Source: Hufsiella ginkgonis (GTDB taxonomy: Bacteria > Bacteroidota > Bacteroidia > Sphingobacteriales > Sphingobacteriaceae). From it: 64,000 bases of DNA. The notes under the pieces are model-generated. The model saw nothing but the letters and a program-made list of their open reading frames with translations, ran no database searches and was not told the DNA's origin. Location of the stretch: positions 1 to 64,000 of the forward strand of contig NZ_WVHS01000006.1 of assembly GCF_009834915.1 (NCBI RefSeq). The letters run 5' to 3'. The translations under genes and the position numbers were made by a program. This document shows positions 17,445 through 26,000 of the stretch, piece after piece (positions within the stretch are counted from its first letter, which is position 1; the number at the start of each line of letters is the position of its first letter).

Positions 17445-18110
17445 TCGCGAGCTTGGGATAAAGACAAAATGATCTCAATATCTGAAAGGTATGATTGATA
17501 AACAAATCAAGGGCGCGATTAGTGAAACCGAACTTGGCAGAAACCGAAGATTTGGTTCTCTGAAAGTATACTTCGGGGTTGCTAAGAACAAACTTGGTTC
17601 GCTACGGCATCCTCACTATTATCTAGATAGCCCCGCGCCGGTTCGTCCACTCGGGGCTTTTTTATGGCAAAAACTTGATTGCCTATAGTATTACCAGCCA
17701 AAAACTTCTTAATCTGTCTGCCTTCCGGAAATTTACCGAATCAAGATATTTGGCCCCCTCCCTTAAGCTATACAATCATCGTTCTCCTTTTTAGCATTTT
17801 ATCTCGCCATTTAAAACTTAAATGTGAGGTTTAAGCGGATACCTAGCTCTGATATCTACCCCCGATCCTGATCTCGAAGTAAAGTGAATTGAATTCGCGA
17901 ATTGACAGACGAGCCGTTCCTGAGAGTTAATATATCCATTCTAAAAGCCAAAAGCTCATTTCGCTGTAAATTCTTATTAAGAATAGTGCCCATCACTATT
18001 TAACAGCGCCCCATTTCCTTCCAAACCCAGGAAGTTATCCAGCAATCTGTCGTCGATCTATCAGTAAAATTCGCTTTCAAACCATTCGATAACCGTCAAA
18101 ACCCCAAGAA
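17445..18110 (+). other. Intergenic region with a plus-strand terminator
   Basis: A clear intrinsic terminator is present at 17629-17663 (AGCCCCG pairing with CGGGGCT, then TTTTTT). No upstream gene explains it: the neighbouring LRR-TIR gene is on the other strand. The 65-codon frame at 17491-17688 runs through the terminator and is unlikely to be real, so a short non-coding transcript from about 17,470 to 17,660 is possible. The rest up to 18,110 is AT-rich and shows nothing clear. Confidence 0.4.
17629..17663 (+). terminator. Orphan intrinsic terminator
   Basis: The stem AGCCCCG (17629-17635) pairs with CGGGGCT (17652-17658) around a 16-nt loop and is followed by T. It ends a plus-strand transcript for which no protein gene is seen. 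Confidence 0.7.
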
Positions 18111-18596
18111 ATGAAGACCCTCAAACTGAAAAGCCCACAGGAGCTGAAAGCAATCGACGAAGCGATTATTAAAGCTTACCACGAGATTGTCCGTGCTACA
18201 ATTGAAGTGGCAAAGAATTGCATGTTGGAATCCTTCCGTACTCGAATCGAGCTTGATCATGTTTCCGTTCATCCCGTTCAAGACAGGATTCATGAAGTGC
18301 TGTCGCCGCTTTTATTTCTGTCACTCGAAAGGTGTGAAGACCGCAGGCTTTACATCGTTTACAGCCCGAATCCGGATATCGTCGATTTCTTAGGTGATAG
18401 CACCTATACCAAACTGATCCGGAATATTTATAAGGCCACAATGTCCGATCACACGGAAGTGAACATTGAAAACTGCCTTAAAGAATGCCCACTCGACATG
18501 GTGCGTTATCACGCGATTTCAAAGCGCATCCTAGAGCGTATGCACTCCTACGCCAAAATGTACACATGCGACACACCTTTTAACCCTCAATCTTAA
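18111..18596 (+). CDS. Hypothetical protein, first of a three-gene run
   Basis: This is a 161-residue soluble protein that I do not recognise. It begins MKTLKLKSPQELKAIDEAII and is mainly helical, with Cys and Tyr near the C-terminus (YAKMYTCDTPFNPQS). It is followed after 7 bp by another small gene and then a third, so the three are likely one operon. The codon use and AT content match the surrounding element. No domain or motif gives a function. Confidence 0.6.
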   Translation: MKTLKLKSPQELKAIDEAIIKAYHEIVRATIEVAKNCMLESFRTRIELDHVSVHPVQDRIHEVLSPLLFLSLERCEDRRLYIVYSPNPDIVDFLGDSTYTKLIRNIYKATMSDHTEVNIENCLKECPLDMVRYHAISKRILERMHSYAKMYTCDTPFNPQS

Positions 18597-18603
18597 GCGC
18601 ACT

Positions 18604-18849
18604 ATGAAATTATCATTTAATGATCCACTCTTACAACACGATCACTTCGTTCTGATTCCCGAACCGGAAGTAAACTGCTTAAAACAGTTCGGTTGGTTTG
18701 AGAGTGAATGTGTTAAGCATCCTTTTACAGACAAAATCAACAACGTCACCGCTTACTTCGTTCCTCGTTTTTGGCTCGAAATGATGATTGACGAAGATTA
18801 TCCGCCACTGACTTTTGAGGAAACAGGGATTCCATTCAATGAACCCTGA
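18604..18849 (+). CDS. Hypothetical protein, second of a three-gene run
   Basis: This is an 81-residue acidic protein (FNDPLLQHDHFVLIPEPEVN, WLEMMIDEDYPPLTFEETG). It has no signal peptide, membrane segment or known domain. The start ATG at 18604 lies 7 bp after the stop of the preceding gene, pointing to coupled translation. Confidence 0.55.
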   Translation: MKLSFNDPLLQHDHFVLIPEPEVNCLKQFGWFESECVKHPFTDKINNVTAYFVPRFWLEMMIDEDYPPLTFEETGIPFNEP

Positions 18850-18917
18850 CTTATTACAAGCAAAACACTTTTTGATTAACAGGCTGATCTAACTGGTCAG
18901 CCTTAAACTAAACTCAC

Positions 18918-19415
18918 ATGGAAAGACTAACGAAACCCAATCTAAAGACAGAACAACCTGTTCATACAGATCGCCCACATCGCGGACCACACGCTAAATA
19001 CTGGCGCAAAGCCCAAAAGACGTATAAAGGCACCGCTGGCATTATAAACGAACTGATCACCAGCTATTACAATTCAATTTCCGATTTGGCAAAGAGCCAC
19101 GTTTGCAAGCTGCCCAACAATCCGGATCGTGTTTACTACGAAGAGGGGTTAATGAATGACGGTAAGAGCGCGGAATCTATGCACATCTTTATGACGCCGC
19201 ACTTCTATTGGTATCTCTGTTGTCCGCTCGGCTTCAATTACCAAGTTCATTGCTCGTTTACCGATTGCCCTTTCGAGCAGGAGATTCGAGAAGAGATAGC
19301 CCGTCACGACCATCTTAGGAACAATGTCATATTTCGGGACAACAGGAATTGCCGGACTGCTTTTCAAATCGCCATTAATACCAGGGCAGAGCGTTACGTT
19401 CACCGGATTAAGTGA
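18918..19415 (+). CDS. Hypothetical protein, third of a three-gene run
   Basis: This is a 165-residue protein with a basic, His-rich start (DRPHRGPHAKYWRKAQKTYKG) and several Cys/His residues (FYWYLCCPLGF, VHCSFTDCPFEQE) that could bind a metal. No known family was recognised. The basic N-terminus might contact nucleic acid. It ends the run; after it comes about 330 bp of non-coding, hairpin-rich DNA. Confidence 0.55.
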   Translation: MERLTKPNLKTEQPVHTDRPHRGPHAKYWRKAQKTYKGTAGIINELITSYYNSISDLAKSHVCKLPNNPDRVYYEEGLMNDGKSAESMHIFMTPHFYWYLCCPLGFNYQVHCSFTDCPFEQEIREEIARHDHLRNNVIFRDNRNCRTAFQIAINTRAERYVHRIK

Positions 19416-19533
19416 ACTAAATTTCATCAGCTACTTTAAAGGGCGACCACAATTAATTAATTTGCAACAATTCAAAATGGAGGTAACCAAACAGTAAAAG
19501 AAACAGTTTTACTTTTAAATAATTAAGATATAA

Positions 19534-19629
19534 GCGTTAGCTTATTGTTCTTGTCTAAGGAATCGGCAAAATTTTAACAGACAACGAGAACAAATGAGTT
19601 CAACGCCCGCGCGATAAGCGTGGGTGCTG
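19534..19629. other. Two nested hairpins in a non-coding stretch
   Basis: Between 19,416 and 19,745 there is no convincing gene. A long interrupted stem is formed by GCGTT/AACGC (19534-19538 with 19602-19606), TTGTTCT/AGAACAA (19545-19551 with 19587-19593) and TGTCT/AGACA (19552-19556 with 19579-19583). A second stem follows: CGCCCGCGC (19604-19612) pairs with GCGTGGGTG (19618-19626) using G:U pairs if transcribed on the plus strand. The octamer GCTTATTG recurs near 19,540 and 19,695. This may be a structured RNA or a recombination site before the next gene. Confidence 0.45.
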
Positions 19630-19745
19630 ACTTGTTTGTTGTTGTCGGGCCCTTTGCCGAGCCCCTTGGACACGAACTAGCTCAGTCCTGCGCTTATTGT
19701 GTTTATAAACCGCCTAAATGGGGACTGTTACGGCTTTTCGAACTC

Positions 19746-20261
19746 ATGAAAAGAATATTATTATTTCTCTCCCTGGTCTTTATCACCTCCATCGTCAAAG
19801 CGCAAAATCTCTCACTTGCCGAACTGTTTGTGATGTACAGCAATGCAATGATTGACTCTAGAAATGCAACCGCCAAGCTTGACGACATAATAAAGAAATC
19901 TAGTACAAGTTGGACGGACTATGACCATAAGCAAACGTCGTCATTTATCAGTTGGGTGTGGTATTATGAGGTTGGGAAAAAAAGGTACGGGGCAATCAGA
20001 TGGGTTATTCAAAAATTATCTGACGGCACTGGATTACCAAAATTGGTTTACGAGTTTCCCTATAAAAAGTCCTATCAGCAGTTTACAGAAGAGCTGAAAA
20101 TGGGTGACGCGCAAGAGGTGGATAACTTTGAAGACCGAGATGACGGGAGCGTAAACAAGGTTTTCACAAGGAAAGGAGATGTGTTTATAATGTCGATTGT
20201 TCCTCGTAGCGAAACTTCGCCGGAATATTATCGGGTAATGATACATCGCCAGGTTAAATGA
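19746..20261 (+). CDS. Secreted hypothetical protein
   Basis: The product is 171 residues from the ATG at 19746, selected because MKRILLFLSLVFITSIVKAQ is a clean Sec signal peptide with Ala-x-Ala-like cleavage; the longer frame upstream covers the hairpin region. The mature part has mixed alpha/beta composition (SFISWVWYYEVGKKRYG, YYRVMIHRQVK). The family is unknown. The next gene starts 1 bp after its stop, so they form an operon and probably act together at the cell envelope. Confidence 0.65.
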   Translation: MKRILLFLSLVFITSIVKAQNLSLAELFVMYSNAMIDSRNATAKLDDIIKKSSTSWTDYDHKQTSSFISWVWYYEVGKKRYGAIRWVIQKLSDGTGLPKLVYEFPYKKSYQQFTEELKMGDAQEVDNFEDRDDGSVNKVFTRKGDVFIMSIVPRSETSPEYYRVMIHRQVK

Positions 20262-20262
20262 T

Positions 20263-20706
20263 ATGAGAGACAAAATAGTTTCAGCATTTATTTGGCTTAT
20301 TACTGCTTTGATCTTAGTTACAGTATTGTTATCCAAATATGATGGGCTGAGACTTAAAGTATATTCATTGTTTCGGTCAAAGCCGTACGTTGAACTGGAT
20401 GATCGATCCCTTAATCTTACTATCAGCGAATTCAAATGGGGATACGGTACAGCTTCAATAAACTCTTTCTCAGGCGATTTCGAGAAGCTCGATGAAAAAG
20501 TGTTTGACGCCCTAGAAGGTAAACAAGGCTCGTGCAGGGTTTACATGCTAAATAGTACCACGGATTCGTATGGCAAGGTTAAGATCACAAATGATTATAT
20601 CGGCGACATTGATCTCTCAGAACTCAGTAAATATGAAAACTGGCACTACTGGCATAGGAATAAAGGAATTAGCGCGATGCTTTATAAAAAGTACATCAGC
20701 AATTAG
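20263..20706 (+). CDS. Single-pass membrane hypothetical protein
   Basis: This 147-residue protein has one N-terminal membrane helix (residues 5-24, IVSAFIWLITALILVTVLLS). The domain after it (LRLKVYSLFRSKPYVELDDR, EFKWGYGTASINSFSG, WHYWHRNKGISAMLYKK) is rich in aromatic residues. The start ATG at 20263 follows the preceding stop directly. I do not recognise the family. The pair of a secreted and a membrane protein could be an envelope-located cargo module. Confidence 0.6.
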   Translation: MRDKIVSAFIWLITALILVTVLLSKYDGLRLKVYSLFRSKPYVELDDRSLNLTISEFKWGYGTASINSFSGDFEKLDEKVFDALEGKQGSCRVYMLNSTTDSYGKVKITNDYIGDIDLSELSKYENWHYWHRNKGISAMLYKKYISN

Positions 20707-20775
20707 TTAAAGGGACAGCTGACAACTGTCTCTTTCTTATAATTGATATCTTTATTCCAGCCTAAAACAATACTT

Positions 20776-21728
20776 ATGCCATCAAATGACCTAGAAGACT
20801 TTATGACTTCTGCAACCCAGCAGATGGCCGATGAATATAATCGAATTCAAAAAGGGCAACAGAAGATCCGGGAACAGCGGGCGACCAGGGTGAAGAGAAT
20901 TGGGCAACACTTCTTAGAAACTGGCTACCTCCCACTTTTCAGATAGTAACAAAAGGCAGGATACTTAGCCATAAAGGAATTGCTGGCCCGCAGGTTGATA
21001 TTTTGGTTTTGCAACCTGAATATCCAAGACATTTGTTAGATAAAAAACTATACCTAGCCGAAGGTGTAGTTGCCGCATTTGAGTGTAAAACCACCCTACG
21101 ATCTAGTCACATTGACAGTTTCACACGAAATTCAATTGAGATAAAATCTCATTGCGTCGTGCGAAATGGCACGCCTTATAAAGAGTTGCAAAGCCCCATA
21201 ATTTACGGTTTGCTTGCACATTCACATTCATGGAAGGGAGTAAAGCCAAGTCCTGTCGAAACTATAATGAACAAATTAGATCAAGCTGATCATAAACATG
21301 TCACCCATCCTATCCAAATGCCGGATTTGGTTTGTGTGGCAGATTTGGCTTTTTGGTCATCCACTAAAACAGTTTTTCTTGGCCCAAAGCAAATACCTAA
21401 TTGGGAAGGTATGGATCAAATGTACGGCCCCAATGGATCAGCAGGATCAGGATATATGCAGTACTCTAATGAAGAACAAGATAGGCAGTCACCAAGTTTT
21501 ACGCCGATAGGAGCAATGATTTGCTCTATATTCAATAAGCTTGCATGGGATTTTCCGAGTATAAGGCAACTGGCGACTTACTTCATTTTAGCTAATATAA
21601 GTGGTGGAGCTAAAGGCAACCTAAGGCGGTGGGATAGTGACATTTACTCAACAGAAATAAGAACTAGAGTCACTTCAAAACCATTGCTCAAAATGGAAAG
21701 ATGGGACGAGTGGGGCCTTCTTATTTAG
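20776..21728 (+). pseudogene. DUF6602-type PD-(D/E)xK protein, frameshifted
   Basis: Two frames together give one protein. The first starts at 20776 and reads MADEYNRIQK. The second continues as RATEDPGTAGDQGEENWATL, LRNWLPPTFQIVTKGRI and on to 21728. The switch lies in the run of five A at 20849-20853; one more A would restore a single frame of about 317 residues. PQVDILVL followed by VVAAFECKTTL gives the D...ExK pattern of PD-(D/E)xK nucleases, as in DUF6602 proteins often found in defence islands. The gene is either broken, corrected by slippage on the A-run, or carries a sequencing error. Confidence 0.75.
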
Positions 21729-21862
21729 ATCAGCTCACATTCTCAACACTTTAAGACATCCTCGCTTCCCTTTTAAAACATCGGTAACTTCGTATTGAGG
21801 GATAGCTACACGTCATCTGTCCTGATTTTACCCAATCGAATAAAAATTAGCCGGATAATCAA

Positions 21863-22711
21863 TTACGCGAGATACCTATTTTCTTTGACTCGTAATATCT
21901 TTTTTCCTCCCGGTAGCTTTAAATTACTGTCGAAGAAAATGATTTTGTCGTAAGAGTCAATGTCAATGGTCTTAAGGAGTTCAATAGCTTGATCTTCCGT
22001 CAATGAAGAACCATCGTCCAAGTCTTCATCTACTTTGAGTTTTCTAAGAAACCCTGTTAAAATTTCGATGGTATTGTATTGGTCTGATGGAATAACATGA
22101 TCGCGAAAATTCTTACCTAAATTATTCTTTTCATATTTCTCTCGCCCTCCATCAAATGTACTTTGCTTCTTTAATGTTACAAGTCCGGTTCTGAATAAGG
22201 CATCTAGAAAAGAGTCATCTTTTGAGCGGTAATCGAAAGTATAATATTCGTAGAGCCTTCTAACGTATACCATAGCAAGGCCGTCCAATGCCATCGAAAG
22301 CAAAACAAAATCGTCATGAGATATCTTGTTCTCTATATAAGCGGCAAAAGCATTGGCTAATAATTGAGCTTTTTGTGTTTCATCGTATTTGTTGAGAACT
22401 ATAACTAGTCTTTCTGCAACCTTCCTTTTCTTGCCTTCACTGTTTTTCAAGTCATCTGCAAAGGAGCGTCTCTTATCTCGCGATATTTTGGAAAGGTTGA
22501 AGAGAAATGATGCTACCTTTTTTGTGAAATAGTAGTTGGAGATGTCAAGTCCTGTTTTGCCAAAGTTGAGGATGGTGCCAAACACAGGAATATCTTTGAG
22601 AGGGCCATCTAATAAAGTGTCCAAACCAAATTCTGCCCAATCGGTGCCAATATCTAGTAAAGTGTTCTTATCTATCGAAAGTGAGAGAGATTCTTCTATA
22701 TTATTTTCCAT
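21863..22711 (-). CDS. Hypothetical helical protein of the element
   Basis: The product is 282 residues from the ATG at 22711 (GTG and ATG codons further upstream would add residues overlapping a hairpin). An amphipathic/hydrophobic segment (VFGTILNFGKTGLDISNYYF) is followed by a helical bundle with AERLVIVLNKYDETQKAQLL and ENKISHDDFVLLSMALDGL. This pattern is seen in a widespread but uncharacterised family in mobile elements. The last 100 residues may be a winged-helix-like domain. It is divergent from the 2-TM/FRG operon and separated from it by the structured non-coding region. Confidence 0.55.
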   Translation of the reverse strand: MENNIEESLSLSIDKNTLLDIGTDWAEFGLDTLLDGPLKDIPVFGTILNFGKTGLDISNYYFTKKVASFLFNLSKISRDKRRSFADDLKNSEGKKRKVAERLVIVLNKYDETQKAQLLANAFAAYIENKISHDDFVLLSMALDGLAMVYVRRLYEYYTFDYRSKDDSFLDALFRTGLVTLKKQSTFDGGREKYEKNNLGKNFRDHVIPSDQYNTIEILTGFLRKLKVDEDLDDGSSLTEDQAIELLKTIDIDSYDKIIFFDSNLKLPGGKKILRVKENRYLA

Positions 22712-22743
22712 CACACAATATACTGCATTTATCATCCCAATCA

Positions 22744-23400
22744 CTCACCTTTTCCCTATTGCGGCTTAGACGGAGAAAGGTGAGGATCGGTCTTCGTTAG
22801 CTAACACGAGAACTAAAGACAGTGCCCTTTAATTAAAGACATTGCGTTCAGGGCCTTTCACACACGAGGAAATAAGGCATTCCTCATTCCTAAGCCTTTC
22901 AAACAGTCCGCCAGATACGGTACGTAAACGTATCTTGCACAAGGGCACGCACATTTTCAGTTGATAGTTTATAAGCTATACAAGGGACGTTAAGAAAATG
23001 TGCTGGCTTCCGCTCCGCAATCTGTCATACAGTTTGAGCAAGCAAAGTCATTCGTCATACAAACTCCCGCTGTTCTCTCAAGAGTTCGATGCCTCACCTT
23101 GATCACGCAGGCGTTTGTCTTGTCTGGCTCACCTGCTTGGTCGTCGCTGGCTTCACAATCGTTACGCCATTTGAGGGCTGAACCACAGTCTATAGTTTCA
23201 AATGTCGCGCCTATTGCTAGTGAAGCATTCCTTCAAGCCGCACTTCGTGCTGTCTCTTGAAGGACCATCTCCTCCATTCGCAGGACGGCTCGCTTTAGAT
23301 AGCGTACGTCTTATGAATACAGTTACAGAGCTAGATATCCAAACGTATCAATGCAAACTGCCTTGCCTTTTATTACTGGTTTATTCATTAAGTTAGCGTA
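22744..23400. ncRNA. Candidate large structured RNA
   Basis: About 650 bp without a convincing gene carry a succession of perfect helices. They are 22744-22752/22776-22784 (9 bp), 22866-22870/22881-22885 (5), 22913-22919/22929-22935 (7), 22949-22958/22994-23003 (10), 23031-23036/23060-23065 (6), 23107-23111/23132-23136 (5), 23168-23174/23198-23204 (7), 23229-23237/23256-23264 (9, enclosing GCAC/GTGC) and 23284-23287/23307-23310 enclosing CGCT/AGCG. Nearly every 60 bp holds a stem, which is unlike normal intergenic DNA and recalls large ornate RNAs (GOLLD/ROOL-like in size, though no homology is claimed). The strand is undecided. It lies between an unknown gene and the 2-TM/FRG operon. Confidence 0.5.
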
Positions 23401-23434
23401 TCGGAATTTTCTGAAATAAGACCAATTCATCAAC

Positions 23435-24472
23435 ATGGGAGTCATTAAGAATAGCAATTTGTTCAAGGAATTTATTGAAAATGATATAGCTACGCTAACA
23501 AGAAGTGATTTAGGCGTAAGGAGTTTTCAAGAAATACAACCGGTTCTAACAAGGATTAGAAATATGCTTGAAGAGATGATTTCTATAGCTGATACAAACG
23601 AAAAGGTTCCGGAGGAGCAAATCAGTGCGATTATGAGTTATGTACAAGATTATGCCACTTACGCCACCGGGATCCGTAACTATAACATGGAGTTGGATGC
23701 AAGAAATGGATTTGAGGGTCATCAAAAGCTCATTGACTCGGTGAAAAGCTGGTTCACGGGGATATTTAAGGGTAATATTAATGACGGTAATTCTTACAGG
23801 AGCTATGCTTTCCTTGATAATTACAATTCGCTCAAGTTACTTAACCTTGAGGCCCTTCAAAATGCAAAGGCAGAGATAGATAAGTTAACTGAAAAAGCAA
23901 CGGAAGCTTTTAGTACGGTGGAAAGCTTAATAGAAACGTTACGTCAACAAGCATCTAGCGAGGCAGTGCAAGATTATGCTGCAATATTTGAGAAGCAAGC
24001 AGAGCGGTATTCCCATTTTAAATTCAAAAAGCCTTGGCATCTAAAAATAGGCAAAGCTCAGATGTGGCTGATAACGGCTGTTTTCCTTATATGCGGCTTT
24101 GTTGGCTTTATATTTAACATCAACAGTGCTTTTCCTATCGACTTTAGTCACGGAAATCAAATAGCCGTTGTGGAGATGATAACCAGAGTTTTAATTGTGA
24201 GCTTTGCCATTTACTTAATCTCATTTGCAATTAAACAGTATAACATTCAAAATCACTTATATACGCTGAATAAACATCGGCAAAACACGCTAAACTCGTA
24301 TAAGCTTTTCATCGTTTCACTGGACTCATCCGATGCCACCACCAAAAATGCGCTACTCATGGAGGTTGCAAAGGCAATTTACGAATCCGGTCAATCGGGA
24401 TATATTCAGGGCAAAGACGGGGAGATGAACCCCTCAATAATAGAAATGACGAGATTCGTGGGATCAAAATAG
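23435..24472 (+). CDS. 2-TM coiled-coil protein, likely membrane effector
   Basis: This 345-residue protein has a long helical N-terminal part (1-200) with a coiled-coil stretch around 140-175 (LQNAKAEIDKLTEKATEAFS). Two membrane helices follow, at about 209-229 (MWLITAVFLICGFVGFIFNI) and 244-266 (VEMITRVLIVSFAIYLISFA). The C-terminal helical domain contains AKAIYESGQSGYI and PSIIEMTRFVG, a tail I have seen in 2-TM proteins of defence loci. The FRG-domain gene follows after 19 bp, so the two are co-transcribed. By analogy with defence effectors, the membrane hairpin may damage the membrane once triggered; this is inferred. Confidence 0.65.
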   Translation: MGVIKNSNLFKEFIENDIATLTRSDLGVRSFQEIQPVLTRIRNMLEEMISIADTNEKVPEEQISAIMSYVQDYATYATGIRNYNMELDARNGFEGHQKLIDSVKSWFTGIFKGNINDGNSYRSYAFLDNYNSLKLLNLEALQNAKAEIDKLTEKATEAFSTVESLIETLRQQASSEAVQDYAAIFEKQAERYSHFKFKKPWHLKIGKAQMWLITAVFLICGFVGFIFNINSAFPIDFSHGNQIAVVEMITRVLIVSFAIYLISFAIKQYNIQNHLYTLNKHRQNTLNSYKLFIVSLDSSDATTKNALLMEVAKAIYESGQSGYIQGKDGEMNPSIIEMTRFVGSK

Positions 24473-24491
24473 GTGATTTATACCCTGCTAT

Positions 24492-25565
24492 ATGAGAATA
24501 TTAGAAAAAAGTTCGAAAGTAGAAGCGCAGTTAGTAAGTTCATATATCGACTTGGTTAAGGCAATTGCTGCCGTTTCGTTTGAACACAAGGACTACTTAT
24601 TATTCTTCAGAGGTCAGGAAAAGGATTATGTAAATAAGAATGGCAATTCTAGCTTCTACCCTAGCATTTACCGAACCAGTAATGAAAATCTTTCCAAGGA
24701 ATTACTAAGCATTAGGTTTAAAAAGCTAGAGCAAGCATCTAACTTACTAATAAATAGGCTCGAAAACGTTCAAGACCTTGATGGCGGTATCAGAGAGCTA
24801 AAGAAACGAAAGTACATTCGCTGGAGCATTCTACAACACTACGAGGTGTGCGATACACCATTGCTGGATTTAACGCAATCGATTAGGGTTGCTTGTTCTT
24901 TTGCCTTAATGAATCGATCGAGTGGCGGATTCGTATATGTTTTTGCGCTCCCATATATAACAAATAGAATATCAATTAACTCCGAACACGATATAGTAAA
25001 TATTAGGCTTTTAAATATCTGCCCTCCGAACGCGTTAAGGCCATACTTTCAAGAGGCTTACTTAGTGGGAACTGAAGATGTAATGATGAACTATGACGAA
25101 AGGACAGACTTAGATTTTAAGCAAAGACTGGTTGCTAAGTTTCAGCTGGTGAATACTGAGGGAGAGTTTTGGGGCGCAGATAGTTCCGTAGAAAAGTACC
25201 TTTATCAGGAGAATGACATTTTCAAAGAATTGTGTGACGGCATAAAGAATGAGATCGACGAGCAAAACAACATCGAGTTAGCATTTCCGGGCAGATGGAG
25301 AAATGATTATACAATTGGTGACGGCAGGACAGGTACTGAGATTTTCGAAGTGAAAAATATTAATGAATATCATATCGGGCCGCATCATGTCTTTAACCTG
25401 GACTCTGTTTTGATCGATAAGCAGAATGGTATAATAAATTTTAGGAAAGTCGGTGTCGGTAACGATAAGCGAAAAGCCTATAATTCATTACGGATTGTCG
25501 ATTCAAATCACTACATCGGCTTGGAGGATAATAGTAATCCCATTTCTTACAGTCGGCAAGATTAA
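24492..25565 (+). CDS. FRG-domain protein
   Basis: This 357-residue protein has an FRG domain (about residues 15-190). It is marked by LLFFRGQEKDY, FYPSIYR, RWSILQHYEVCDTPLLDLTQ and IRVACSFALM. FRG domains are named for the conserved Phe-Arg-Gly and occur in many defence-island and toxin-like proteins; their chemistry has been compared with ADP-ribosyl transferases but is not settled. The C-terminal 150 residues are unknown. It is the second gene of the operon with the 2-TM protein and no signal peptide is seen, so it is cytoplasmic and may be the sensor or the toxic enzyme of a two-part system. Confidence 0.78.
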   Translation: MRILEKSSKVEAQLVSSYIDLVKAIAAVSFEHKDYLLFFRGQEKDYVNKNGNSSFYPSIYRTSNENLSKELLSIRFKKLEQASNLLINRLENVQDLDGGIRELKKRKYIRWSILQHYEVCDTPLLDLTQSIRVACSFALMNRSSGGFVYVFALPYITNRISINSEHDIVNIRLLNICPPNALRPYFQEAYLVGTEDVMMNYDERTDLDFKQRLVAKFQLVNTEGEFWGADSSVEKYLYQENDIFKELCDGIKNEIDEQNNIELAFPGRWRNDYTIGDGRTGTEIFEVKNINEYHIGPHHVFNLDSVLIDKQNGIINFRKVGVGNDKRKAYNSLRIVDSNHYIGLEDNSNPISYSRQD

Positions 25566-26000
25566 TTATTATTGTTGCCCCCTTTTTAGCTTATAATGGC
25601 TTGAGAAGGCAGCAACTCACTTTGTAAGCGGGGCGACCAAATCACCCATTTGCATATCCAAGTTTTTAGCACCCCCTTATAACTTATAAATCGAATATTT
25701 TTAGGATATTGATAATCATCACCAAAACATAAATTTCCGATCGGAATAAGTGTGAAGATAGGGCCTCAATCAATTACAAGCCAAACAAGATTGGGTTCAG
25801 TGCTACTATCGCGGGTAGGTTTTCATTAATGTATAGGTGCAAGTTAGGCTTGTAATCTGAACACGCCTAAAGGAATTTCCGGCATAAACCCACAATGCCA
25901 AATCACACACCCATTTATTCCGTTCCTCCTTTGCTTAGTTCATCTTAAAGCCGATGAGGCACCCATAATTAATTCAAATTATACTTAAAGCTATTTAGTT
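25566..26000. other. Intergenic region after the FRG gene
   Basis: No gene is seen in 435 bp. GTTGCCCC at about 25574 can pair with GGGGCGAC near 25631-25638 to enclose the first 60 bases after the FRG gene. A perfect 12-bp palindrome TTCCGATCGGAA lies at 25735-25746 and could be an operator. The rest is AT-rich. Confidence 0.4.

Noticed and set aside
17491..17688. 65-codon plus-strand frame
   Set aside because: It passes through a strong intrinsic terminator and shows no family likeness.
19534..19606. Possible integron attC site
   Set aside because: The ends GCGTT/AACGC are in the wrong arrangement for the RYYYAAC/GTTRRRY core and no integron integrase is present.
23000..23396. Overlapping plus-strand reading frames of 86 and 64 codons in the region before the 2-TM gene
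   Set aside because: Composition is not protein-like, they overlap each other, and they run through several perfect hairpins; the region is better explained as structured RNA.
22744..23400. RNase P, tmRNA or retron RNA
   Set aside because: None of the conserved core strings of RNase P or tmRNA is seen and no reverse transcriptase is nearby.
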